A stretch of DNA of 64,000 nt. It comes from an uncultured Bacillaceae bacterium. GTDB taxonomy: Bacteria; Bacillota; Bacilli; Bacillales; Bacillaceae_L. Shown here one piece after another: positions 57,176 through 64,000 of the stretch. The stretch's first letter is position 1. The number at the start of each line of letters is the position of its first letter. The notes beneath the pieces were generated by a model. It was not told the origin of the DNA and ran no database searches. It saw only the letters and a program-made list of their open reading frames with translations. A program made the translations under genes and the position numbers. The stretch lies in NCBI GenBank assembly GCA_947497585.1, contig CANMHG010000007.1, forward strand, positions 1 through 64,000, given 5' to 3'.

Positions 57176-58330
57176 CTAGTTTCCTATTTTTTTTGTAGTA
57201 TTGTCCTCGATGGAGTTAGGCTCACTATATACTAATACATAATTTATGACTATGATTTGACCGTTATAATCAACAGTTTCTGTTAGATTTTGATCGGTAT
57301 ATCCAACACCCGGATTAAATGTGAATTCTTTACTAATACTTTCACTTTTGCCGTTTAGTTTAAATTCTAAAATATACTTGGCTTGAACGTTTCCACCGTT
57401 ACCCTTATGTCCAGTCCATATGTAATCAGCTCCAGTAACTGATACATTTGTTACTGTTGGAATTGGAGAAGTAGGTGCTGTATATGAGTATGTCTTTGTA
57501 AGACTGTTATAGCTATTAGTTACCGTTAACTTATCAGTAAATTCAACACCAGGAGCTAAACCATCTTTAGCCACGGTTACTGTACCTTTTTCACCTCTAC
57601 TGTATTCAATTGCAGCCTCGAATTTAACAGAGTAGGTGTTGGTATTCCAAGTATAATTATTTTCTTCTAATTTTTCTGGGAATACTAGGTTTTTAATAGC
57701 AATAGGTACGTCAAACTTTGATCCTAATATAGTTACAGTACTCTCTGTGCCTGAAACGACTTCCGATTTTTCAGTAATAACAGGGTTACCTGTAGACCAG
57801 TTTTCAACCTTATTATAAGTTAATGTAAACTGATTAGATTCACTGTTATAACTAGAGAAGTTTTCTTCCTTAGCGACTGTAGACGTAACATAAGGGACGT
57901 GAATTTTGTACTCAACATCTTTTGCTAGCGTATGAGTATCACCTACTGGTTTTCCACTAATGTAGATTGTTTTAGCGGAGATAGTATATGTTTGATCTCC
58001 TTTTAATTTTTCTACATTTAAAGTTGCAGCGTATCTCCATGTTTTATCAGCAACTTTTTGAACAGTAACAGATGTTGAACCAGGAATTGTTACGACTAAT
58101 TGAGGTCCATCAATTACTACAGTGCCTGAAACTGTGATTTCTTTAGCATACCTAGGTACTGTTACTTGATCTGGAGTAATAATACCTGTAGCTCTCTGTT
58201 GTTCTGTTCTAGCAGTTTGATTTTCTTTTGCTGGCGCAGCACTTACAACGGAGCTTCCTAGTCCTATAACGAGTGAACTTGCAATAATTGTTGATATTAC
58301 TTTCTTGGAATAGATTTTGTACATTTTCAT
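57176..58330 (-). CDS. Secreted protein of unknown function
   Basis: A 384-residue protein with a clear signal peptide (MKMYKIYSKK, then VISTIIASSLVIGLGSSVVSAAPA, cleaved around residue 31-34). The mature part is rich in Thr, Val, Ser and Tyr with alternating hydrophobic residues, suggesting several beta-sandwich (Ig-like) modules: one around 50-135 (VSGTVVIDGPQLVVTIPG ...), others with TYSYTAPTSP and TVTNVSVTG. No sortase motif, LysM or SLH domain is visible. I do not recognise the family. It is preceded by a long structured leader (58331-58574) and has AAGAGGAG before its ATG. Confidence 0.8.
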   Translation of the reverse strand: MKMYKIYSKKVISTIIASSLVIGLGSSVVSAAPAKENQTARTEQQRATGIITPDQVTVPRYAKEITVSGTVVIDGPQLVVTIPGSTSVTVQKVADKTWRYAATLNVEKLKGDQTYTISAKTIYISGKPVGDTHTLAKDVEYKIHVPYVTSTVAKEENFSSYNSESNQFTLTYNKVENWSTGNPVITEKSEVVSGTESTVTILGSKFDVPIAIKNLVFPEKLEENNYTWNTNTYSVKFEAAIEYSRGEKGTVTVAKDGLAPGVEFTDKLTVTNSYNSLTKTYSYTAPTSPIPTVTNVSVTGADYIWTGHKGNGGNVQAKYILEFKLNGKSESISKEFTFNPGVGYTDQNLTETVDYNGQIIVINYVLVYSEPNSIEDNTTKKIGN

Positions 58331-58574
58331 TCTCCTCTTAGGTAAATTTATCTAAGAGGGCCGGTTACACTAGTTGCTCCTTATAGCCCAAGTGTCCAAA
58401 TAAAGGCCATAGTTCATCGCTTCCCCCAGGGTGGGCCGGTTACACTACTAACTCCACATAACCCTTAAGTGTCCAATTACAGGTTATACTTCTCAGTCTC
58501 CCTAGGTCTTTATTCTCGTAACGTTAGCCCAATGCTTTTTGTGGCCACCTAAAAACATGGGTCTCATTACCTAT
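58331..58574 (-). promoter_or_regulatory. Structured 5' leader with tandem pseudoknot-like modules and SD-masking hairpin
   Basis: From a predicted start near 58574 the minus-strand leader shows: a long hairpin (58570-58518); module 1, stem UAUAACC (58488-58482) with GGUUAUG (58463-58457), whose loop ACACU (58472-58468) can pair with AGUGU (58446-58442); module 2, stem UAUGGCC (58411-58405) with GGCUAUA (58388-58382), loop ACACU (58395-58391) with AGUGU (58371-58367). Modules repeat every 77 bases, share UUGGACACUU, GGAG and AGUGUAACCGGCCC, and the stem changes are compensatory. CCUCUUAG (58359-58352) then pairs with CUAAGAGG (58341-58334), covering the ribosome-binding site. I match it to no known riboswitch class. 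Confidence 0.65.
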
Positions 58575-58580
58575 ATACCG

Positions 58581-58609
58581 ATTATATTTCAACTATTGTT
58601 GAACGGCAA
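58581..58609 (-). promoter_or_regulatory. Promoter of the secreted-protein gene with an operator-like palindrome
   Basis: On the minus strand TTGCCG (58609-58604), 17 bases, TATAAT (58586-58581). The spacer contains the inverted repeat TTCAAC-AATA-GTTGAA (58603-58588), which would place a bound repressor between the -35 and -10. Confidence 0.65.
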
Positions 58610-58735
58610 ATGAATTCTTTCGACAAAGTTTTTCAATTATCTTAATAAAAACCAGACTCTTAAACCATTCCAGACGAAGTAATTTGGTCTAAAGTGAAAA
58701 AAATGTCACAAAGGTAAAAATGTGCAACCGATATA

Positions 58736-58782
58736 AAAATAAAGAACCCTTACTCAATTTGAGTAAAGGTTCTTTATTTTTA
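58736..58782 (-). terminator. Terminator after the acyl-CoA-dehydrogenase-like gene
   Basis: AAATAAAGAACC and GGTTCTTTATTT, with TACTC/GAGTA inside, flank a short loop; the minus-strand side ends in T. The bases between here and the secreted-protein promoter (58610-58735) hold nothing I recognise. Confidence 0.85.
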
Positions 58783-59934
58783 TGAATGTTCTTTTAACAC
58801 TCTTTTCGCGAATTGCTGAATCACAATTTCATCTGCAGGAGGGTTATGTAATCCAGCCCTTACATCACGGAAGTATCGCTGAAGAGGATTTTGCTCTGAA
58901 AGACTGCGTGCACCAACAATGCGCATTGCTATGTCAACAACATCATTTGCACTGTTGGTGACAATATGTTTAACTGCACCTAATTCATGGGACATATCTA
59001 CTCGCTTCTTGGGATGGTTTACCCACTTTTGAGAAACAGAGTGAAGTAGTTCCCTCGCTTTATATAACTCTAGTTCCATTTCACCTATTTTTAGTTGGAC
59101 CTCTGCAACTTCTATAATTGGACCTGGCAATGAATTTGGATGGTAGTCAAAAGCAAACGACACAGCGTAATTTCTTGCTGCCATGGCAATGCCTAAATAA
59201 ACAGCGGGAATGTGAAGAAGCCAGCCCTTTGGAATATCACTAGCACCTTCCTCAACTAAAAGGGCATCCTGATCCAATTTTACATTGTCTAGAATCAAAT
59301 CATCACTTTTCGTTGCCCTCATGGCAATACTGTCCCATGTTTCCTCCACACTCACACCAGGTTGTTTCAGGTTAACAAGGTACACCCCTTTTTTTCCTGT
59401 ATCATCTATTTGTGCTGTGACAAGTGCATAATCTAGGGCAGTGGCCATTGAAGTGAACGATTTCTCACCCTTAATGATCCATTCCTTTCCAACTCTTGTG
59501 GCTTTTGTTGTTGGAAGTCCTCCTCTTGCAGGGCTACCAGTAGCCTTTTCAGATGAGGCAGCATTGATTAGAACCTTGTTTTTAACAATTTGCTCACAAA
59601 GCCATTCATATTTTTGGGGATTCCATATACAATTCTCACTCGTTTCTAATATGATTCCAAGGTGCCATCCTATGGACAACGCTGTTGCACCATCACCTTG
59701 TGCAAGTATTTCTTGAATTTCAATAAATTCATATAGATTTAAGCCATATCCACCGTATTCAACAGGAACTGTTAGAGCAAGAAAATTGGCCTTCTTTAAA
59801 TCCTCTAAGTTATCCATTAACCAATTACCGTCTTTACTTGCCTCATTTGCTCTATCTTGAAAACGTTTGACTAAGCTCTTGGCAGTTCTGCACAAATCCT
59901 TAAATGGAACAGACGATGTATCAAATTGATTCAA
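58780..59934 (-). CDS. Acyl-CoA dehydrogenase-family flavoprotein (YdbM-like)
   Basis: A 384-residue protein with the acyl-CoA dehydrogenase fold: an N-terminal helical domain with ALTVPVEYGGYGLNLYEFIEI, a middle beta domain with KGEKSFTSMATALDYALVTA, and a C-terminal helical domain ending PLQRYFRDVRAGLHNPPADEIVIQQFAKRVL. It resembles B. subtilis YdbM and the DszC-like branch, some of which are flavin-dependent monooxygenases, so dehydrogenase activity is not assured. The usual catalytic Glu is not evident to me. It is a single-gene unit with its own terminator. Confidence 0.85.
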   Translation of the reverse strand: MNQFDTSSVPFKDLCRTAKSLVKRFQDRANEASKDGNWLMDNLEDLKKANFLALTVPVEYGGYGLNLYEFIEIQEILAQGDGATALSIGWHLGIILETSENCIWNPQKYEWLCEQIVKNKVLINAASSEKATGSPARGGLPTTKATRVGKEWIIKGEKSFTSMATALDYALVTAQIDDTGKKGVYLVNLKQPGVSVEETWDSIAMRATKSDDLILDNVKLDQDALLVEEGASDIPKGWLLHIPAVYLGIAMAARNYAVSFAFDYHPNSLPGPIIEVAEVQLKIGEMELELYKARELLHSVSQKWVNHPKKRVDMSHELGAVKHIVTNSANDVVDIAMRIVGARSLSEQNPLQRYFRDVRAGLHNPPADEIVIQQFAKRVLKEHS

Positions 59935-60036
59935 ATCATCACTCCGTTCTACTTATTTTCGTGTCTTCTTTAGTATAGAAAAAGTAGTAAGAAAATTGGT
60001 AATCATTTGCTTAAAAGTACGACGTATTTTATTTAT

Positions 60037-61347
60037 TCAGAACTTAGACTTCTTCTTTTTTTCAGCATTCTTAATGGTTTCTCCTTGAGGAATCTGATAC
60101 AACCTACTTTTAGGTTCATATATTTTTTGCGAAGGCCATAAGCCGTGATGACCTGAAAAAATGTAACTGATTATACAAGCAATAAAAAAGTATTCCATTC
60201 CTTTTCCATCAAACATTTCCATGGCTAGTAGGAAAGCAGCTATCGGGGTATTAGCTCCACCACAAAACGCAGCAATCAATCCTAGTGCAGCCAGAAAAGA
60301 CATAGGTAAATCTACGATTGTATGTAAGGAATTGCCTAATGTTGCACCCATAAAGAATAAGGGGAGTGCCTCTCCACCGACAAAGCCGGTTCCTAAGGTC
60401 ACAGCTGTAAATATAAGTTTCGCTAGAAAAGCAAACGGAGGAACCTCTTCTTTAAAGGATTGCTCTAACATTTCTAATCCACGACCATTGTAATCCTGTG
60501 TACCAATTATTAATGTTAATCCCACAATAATAATTCCCCCGACAAAGGCTCTTTTCATATGGTTTTTCTTAAAAAATTTATCAGTAAATGCTTCTATTCC
60601 ATGTCTTAACTGAGAGTATAAAGCACTAAGTAAACCGAATAAAATCGATACGATTATTACTTTCAAAAATGTAACTACAGAAGCATCAGGAATGCTTTGT
60701 ATAATAAAATGTTCGTGTTTATGACCCCACGCTCCTGTTGTTATAAAGTGTCCAACAAAGCTTGCAGTAAGACAGGGAACAAGTGCTTCAAATTTCAGCT
60801 TTCCTAATGCAGACATTTCCATCCCAAAAACAGCACCTGTTATGGGTGCTCCAAAGGCCGCACCAAAGCCAGCACTAATACCACTCATGAGAATTATTTT
60901 TGTTTCGACTTTGTTAAACCTTAGATACTTTTTAACTGCAGCAGCAACACTTGCACCCATTTGAACAGCTGCACCTTCTCTTCCAGTCGAACCCCCAAAT
61001 AGGACCGTTAGAAAGGTTCCAAAATAGACAATCGGCCCCATCCTCAGAGGTACTTCTTTTTTTCCATGTACTGCATCGATTACTAGGTTATTTAATTTAG
61101 CAGTGTCATTTAGTGTATTATTCAGAAATACCTTGCCATAGTTCATATATATGTATCCTATAATAAGGCCGCCTAAAGGTAGAAGGAAGATTAGCCAATC
61201 TCTTTTCATCCGAACTTTTCCTAGATAATCATTTATTTCCAGTAGGAAATGAATAGTAGAGCCAACAACTACACCAATTATGCTTCCTAAGATAATCCAT
61301 TGAATAAGTAGTAAAAAGAAGTTCTGATACTTTCGTCCAATTTCCAT
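60037..61347 (-). CDS. CLC-family anion transporter, probably fluoride/proton antiporter type
   Basis: A 436-residue membrane protein with CLC topology. The gating region is GGSTGREGAAVQMG (118-131, Glu124) and the later signature is VTLGTGFVGGEALPLFFMGATLGN (316-339). In chloride-type CLCs the latter reads GxFxP and the first GKEGP; GGExxPLFFxGAxLGN with GREG(T/A)AVQ is the pattern of the CLC-F branch that exports fluoride. The chloride-selectivity GSGIP motif near the N terminus is missing. I see no fluoride riboswitch upstream. Assignment to CLC is firm, to fluoride moderate. Confidence 0.88.
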   Translation of the reverse strand: MEIGRKYQNFFLLLIQWIILGSIIGVVVGSTIHFLLEINDYLGKVRMKRDWLIFLLPLGGLIIGYIYMNYGKVFLNNTLNDTAKLNNLVIDAVHGKKEVPLRMGPIVYFGTFLTVLFGGSTGREGAAVQMGASVAAAVKKYLRFNKVETKIILMSGISAGFGAAFGAPITGAVFGMEMSALGKLKFEALVPCLTASFVGHFITTGAWGHKHEHFIIQSIPDASVVTFLKVIIVSILFGLLSALYSQLRHGIEAFTDKFFKKNHMKRAFVGGIIIVGLTLIIGTQDYNGRGLEMLEQSFKEEVPPFAFLAKLIFTAVTLGTGFVGGEALPLFFMGATLGNSLHTIVDLPMSFLAALGLIAAFCGGANTPIAAFLLAMEMFDGKGMEYFFIACIISYIFSGHHGLWPSQKIYEPKSRLYQIPQGETIKNAEKKKKSKF

Positions 61348-61536
61348 TCAGCGTTACCTCATTTCAACCTATTTTCACAAATCACCTTATTTTTACCTAA
61401 GAATGAAAAATTGATTAAAATAATTTAACTCTATGTATTTCCTTGAATAAGCATATATCCTTTTATGAAGAATTATGGTCTAATAGTGATTAGATTAATT
61501 CATCTGCTTTAAGTAGTGAAAGAAGGGGAATTTGAG

Positions 61537-62415
61537 TTGAAAAAGTTTAAGAAGTTTTACCTTGAAATTACGAGTGTTTGTAATTTAGCTTGTAGTTTCT
61601 GTCCACCCACTGAACGCCAAAAACAATTTATTTCTGTTGAGGATTTTTCGAAAAGATTAGATCAAATTAAACCTCATACAGATTTTATATATTTGCATGT
61701 AAAAGGTGAGCCATTGCTTCATCCAAAAATAGATCAATTACTAGACTTAGCCCATGAAAAAGGGTTTAAGGTTAATATTACAACCAATGGAACGTTAATT
61801 AATAAAAATAAGCATAAGCTACTAAATAAACCTGCCCTAAGACAGATGAATTTTTCGTTGCATAGCTTTGATGGCCATGCTGGCTCAGTAGATAGGGAAG
61901 GATATGTTGGAAGTGTCCTTTCATTTATAAAAGAAGCAACGAGCCAATCTGAATTGATTGTTTCATTAAGACTTTGGAATCTTACCCAAGATAATATGAC
62001 AAATCTTGAAAAGCAACGAAATCGAGAGGTTCTAGAGATTATAGAGAAGGAATTTGATCTAGATTACAGAATTGAAGAAAAGGTTACACCAGGTAGTGGT
62101 GTAAAACTAGCGGAGCGAATTTTCATTAATCAAGATTATGAATTTCAGTGGCCTGCACTTCATGAAGAAGAGGATGACGGAAAAGGATTTTGTCATGGAC
62201 TTCGTAATCAAGCTGGGATCTTGGCTAATGGGACCGTTATTCCATGTTGTTTAGATGGTGAAGGTATTATCAATCTTGGTAATATCAATAACTCCACTTT
62301 TACTGAAATTATTGAAGGTGAACGAGCAACTAATATAGTTGATGGGTTTTCTAGAAGAGAAGCAGTGGAGGAACTTTGTCGTAAATGTGGATACCGCAAA
62401 AGGTTTGGTAAATAG
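61537..62415 (+). CDS. Radical SAM/SPASM-domain protein of unknown function
   Basis: A 292-residue protein. The radical SAM cluster motif is Cys15-x3-Cys19-x2-Cys22 (SVCNLACSFCPP), with a glycine-rich HVKGEPLLHPKI strand. The C-terminal SPASM-like region has FCHGLRNQAGILANGTVIPCCLDGEGIINLGN and CRKCGYRKR, cysteines that would bind one auxiliary cluster. No precursor peptide gene is seen nearby, so a peptide-modifying role is unsupported. I choose the TTG at 61537 (AAGGGG eight bases before) over a GTG at 61516. Confidence 0.87.
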   Translation: MKKFKKFYLEITSVCNLACSFCPPTERQKQFISVEDFSKRLDQIKPHTDFIYLHVKGEPLLHPKIDQLLDLAHEKGFKVNITTNGTLINKNKHKLLNKPALRQMNFSLHSFDGHAGSVDREGYVGSVLSFIKEATSQSELIVSLRLWNLTQDNMTNLEKQRNREVLEIIEKEFDLDYRIEEKVTPGSGVKLAERIFINQDYEFQWPALHEEEDDGKGFCHGLRNQAGILANGTVIPCCLDGEGIINLGNINNSTFTEIIEGERATNIVDGFSRREAVEELCRKCGYRKRFGK

Positions 62416-62500
62416 TGCTTATGATTTATGATTTGGACTTTAGGATATAGGGATTAAATAGCCTGTAATGATACAAAGAAATTGTAATATACTTTTAATA

Positions 62501-62533
62501 AGAAGTGTCTAGTAGATAGACGCTTCTTTTATT
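62501..62533 (+). terminator. Terminator after the radical SAM gene
   Basis: AGAAGTGTCTA (62501-62511) and TAGACGCTTCT (62517-62527), one G-T pair, followed by TTTATT. Confidence 0.8.
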
Positions 62534-62565
62534 CTATCTATTGAAAAAAAGGAGAATCTATAGAA

Positions 62566-63750
62566 GTGAAATTTGATTCGATTTTCCCCAAAAGTATTAA
62601 AGAAGCCCTAAAAAATAGCCCACCTGGCGAATGGATGTCTACCATTCCAAAAGAGTGTATACGTCTCAATTTAGGATATCCCGCACCGACGCTTGTTCCT
62701 AGTGAGGGAATAAGGGCGGCTGTAAATAGACTTATTGATGAGGAGAAGGACTTACCACTTTATTATATTGGAAGTCCACAAATCTCTAGATTGAAAGAAC
62801 AGATTCAAACAAGATTAAATGAACGTAATATCTATATAAACAGTGGTGAGCTTTTAATCACATCAGGTGCTTGTCAGGCAATAGATTTGATAGCCCGTAT
62901 ACTCCTTGACGAAGACACAGTTGTAGCAATAGAATCACCAACATATATGGAAGCGTTGGAGATTTTTAAAAACTATACAAGTCAATTTATATGCATACCT
63001 ATAGATCAGCATGGTTTACAAACAGATAGACTAGAAGAAGTATTACAAGAAAGAAGAGAAAATGGCCTTACCCTTCCAAAGTTGTTATATACGATTCCAA
63101 CCTTTCATAATCCTACTGGAACGACGATGAGCATGGAGCGGCGGCAACATGCATTAGAGCTTGCTACTAAATACAACTTTTCAATTGTGGAGGATGATGC
63201 TTACGGGGAGTTAAATTTTCATAAGCCTATAGCTCCTTTAAAGTCGTTGGATAAGAGTAATCTTGTGATTCATGTGGGTTCATTATCAAAGGTAGTTGCT
63301 CCAGGAATGCGAATAGGCTGGGTAGCAGCACCAAGTGAAATTATAACTACTTTAGCTTGGTTCAAGAAAGATTTAGATCATCCGTTTGCTCAGGCAACGA
63401 TAGCTACATTTTTAGAAGGAGAGAATCTTGATAAACGACTTACTTCTTTAAGGGATGTGTATGAGGAAAAATGTAAAGTAATGATATTATCACTAAAGAA
63501 GTATTTTCCGGAAAGTGCTTCTTGGTATATACCTGAAGGAGGCTATTTCATTTGGGTAAAAGTACAAGGAGTCGACACAGAAAAGCTGTTAAAACAGGCT
63601 CTGTCTGAAGGTGTTGCTTATGTTCCTGGTAAGTATTTTTTCTATGATCCACATGCTGGAACTGAATTTTTTCGTCTTTCTTTTAGCTATGCAGATGAAA
63701 AAGAAATAAAAAAGGGAATAAAATTGCTCGGAAAGATTTTAAAGCCATAG
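62566..63750 (+). CDS. PLP-dependent aminotransferase (class I/II)
   Basis: A 394-residue fold-type I enzyme of the aminoadipate/valine-pyruvate group. The PLP lysine is Lys242 (GSLSKVVAPGMRIGW); other landmarks are TSGACQAIDLIAR, PTFHNPTGTTMS with the cofactor Asn, VEDDAYGEL with the PLP-nitrogen Asp, and the C-terminal FFRLSFSY with the carboxylate-binding Arg. There is no N-terminal GntR-type HTH, so it is not a MocR regulator. The substrate is not determinable. GTG start at 62566; GGAG lies about 12 bases upstream, a rather long spacing. Confidence 0.88.
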   Translation: MKFDSIFPKSIKEALKNSPPGEWMSTIPKECIRLNLGYPAPTLVPSEGIRAAVNRLIDEEKDLPLYYIGSPQISRLKEQIQTRLNERNIYINSGELLITSGACQAIDLIARILLDEDTVVAIESPTYMEALEIFKNYTSQFICIPIDQHGLQTDRLEEVLQERRENGLTLPKLLYTIPTFHNPTGTTMSMERRQHALELATKYNFSIVEDDAYGELNFHKPIAPLKSLDKSNLVIHVGSLSKVVAPGMRIGWVAAPSEIITTLAWFKKDLDHPFAQATIATFLEGENLDKRLTSLRDVYEEKCKVMILSLKKYFPESASWYIPEGGYFIWVKVQGVDTEKLLKQALSEGVAYVPGKYFFYDPHAGTEFFRLSFSYADEKEIKKGIKLLGKILKP

Positions 63751-63792
63751 TCCACGAGAACGATAAAGGTCCTCGAGGATTATGGCTTTTTG
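63741..63792. terminator. Terminator between the aminotransferase and oxidoreductase genes
   Basis: AAAGCCATA and TATGGCTTT at the base with CGAG/CTCG above, overlapping the aminotransferase stop codon. A tract before and T tract after allow bidirectional action between convergent genes. Confidence 0.82.
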
Positions 63793-63800
63793 AATATGAA

Positions 63801-64000
63801 CTATTTATTTAGCAAAGGCCTGTCTTGCAAAAACAACTCCATATCTTGGCTCTTTCCCTGGACAATATCCTGTGCAATGATCTTTGCTAGCATTTGGCTA
63901 TATACTGTCCCATTGTCACCGAAACCAAAAAGAAAATAGCTATTAGGATACTCTTCATAAATACCGATTATTGGTAGTCCATCTGCTGTTCCACCATAGA
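63801..64000 (-). CDS. FAD-dependent oxidoreductase (DAO family), C-terminal part only
   Basis: The last 66 codons of a minus-strand gene cut by the window edge, ending with TAG at 63803-63801. The segment reads YGGTADGLPIIGIYEEYP, then YFLFGFGDNGTVYSQMLAKI and IAQDIVQGKS. The pattern xGGTADGLPxIG ... FxFGFGDNG ... is the C-terminal FAD-contacting part of DAO-type (glycine/D-amino-acid oxidase-like) proteins. The substrate cannot be inferred from this fragment. Confidence 0.8.
   Translation of the reverse strand, partial: YGGTADGLPIIGIYEEYPNSYFLFGFGDNGTVYSQMLAKIIAQDIVQGKSQDMELFLQDRPLLNK

Noticed and set aside
58518-58570. A stretch resembling the core of the c-di-GMP-I (GEMM) riboswitch (GGCCACAAAAAGC ... 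GGGCTAA on the minus strand).
   Set aside because: The required GGGCAAACC, GNRA hairpin and GGGACGCAAAGC strings are absent, and the bases fold well as a simple long hairpin instead.
61348-61400. Possible fluoride (crcB) riboswitch upstream of the CLC gene, suggested by GGTGAT and AACGCTGAATGG on the minus strand.
   Set aside because: The conserved pseudoknot and stems of the class cannot be formed; similarity is limited to short words.

Overview
This window is the chromosomal replication origin and its flanks from a low-GC Gram-positive, spore-forming member of the Bacillaceae. The evidence is the order dnaA-dnaN-yaaA-recF-remB-gyrB-gyrA on one side, and rpmH-rnpA-yidC-jag-mnmE-mnmG-rsmG-noc-soj-spo0J ... 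rpsF-ssb-rpsR-yybS-gdpP-rplI-dnaC-purA-trnY-walRKHIJ-htrC-rlmH on the other. It is the layout of Bacillus subtilis in inverted orientation, and the proteins are close to their B. subtilis counterparts. I cannot name the species from sequence alone.

Layout. Positions 1-53 are the first bases of a 16S rRNA gene on the minus strand. From there to 10.7 kb lie minus-strand genes: a degenerate HD-GYP protein, gyrA, gyrB, remB, recF, yaaA, dnaN and dnaA. The origin is bipartite: one DnaA-box cluster lies at 10.78-11.10 kb upstream of dnaA, and an unwinding region with DnaA boxes, DnaA-trios and an AT-rich stretch lies between dnaA and dnaN. From 11.6 kb rightward nearly everything is on the plus strand, so transcription follows both replication forks. 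The region 11.6-47.9 kb holds the conserved ribosomal, tRNA-modification, segregation, single-strand-binding, helicase, purine and cell-wall two-component genes. Past rlmH (47.9 kb) the content becomes accessory: a bacitracin/vancomycin-type two-component pair, an adaA-alkA-ogt alkylation-repair operon, DUF421, DegV and glyoxalase genes, a KinB-like kinase, a secreted protein with an elaborate 5' leader, an acyl-CoA-dehydrogenase-like flavoprotein, a CLC (probably fluoride-type) antiporter, a radical SAM protein, an aminotransferase, and the end of a DAO-type oxidoreductase.

How it works together. DnaA acts at the bipartite origin and probably at two further box clusters, upstream of mnmE and around rlmH. 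Soj, Spo0J and Noc act through at least five parS sites; three are embedded in genes and all three encode the same peptide, NVSRET. The WalRK operon, an adjacent M23 peptidase and HtrC serve the cell wall and envelope. GdpP hydrolyses c-di-AMP.

Less ordinary signals are: (1) a 245-nt leader before the secreted protein at 57.2-58.3 kb, with two tandem pseudoknot-like modules whose stems covary, followed by a hairpin covering the ribosome-binding site; (2) three relic 5' halves of tRNA genes, each just upstream of the intact Lys, Asp or Phe tRNA; (3) four Bacillaceae-type intergenic hairpin repeats with covarying stems, one split by a 52-bp palindromic insertion; (4) an HD-GYP protein that lacks the motif that names its family.
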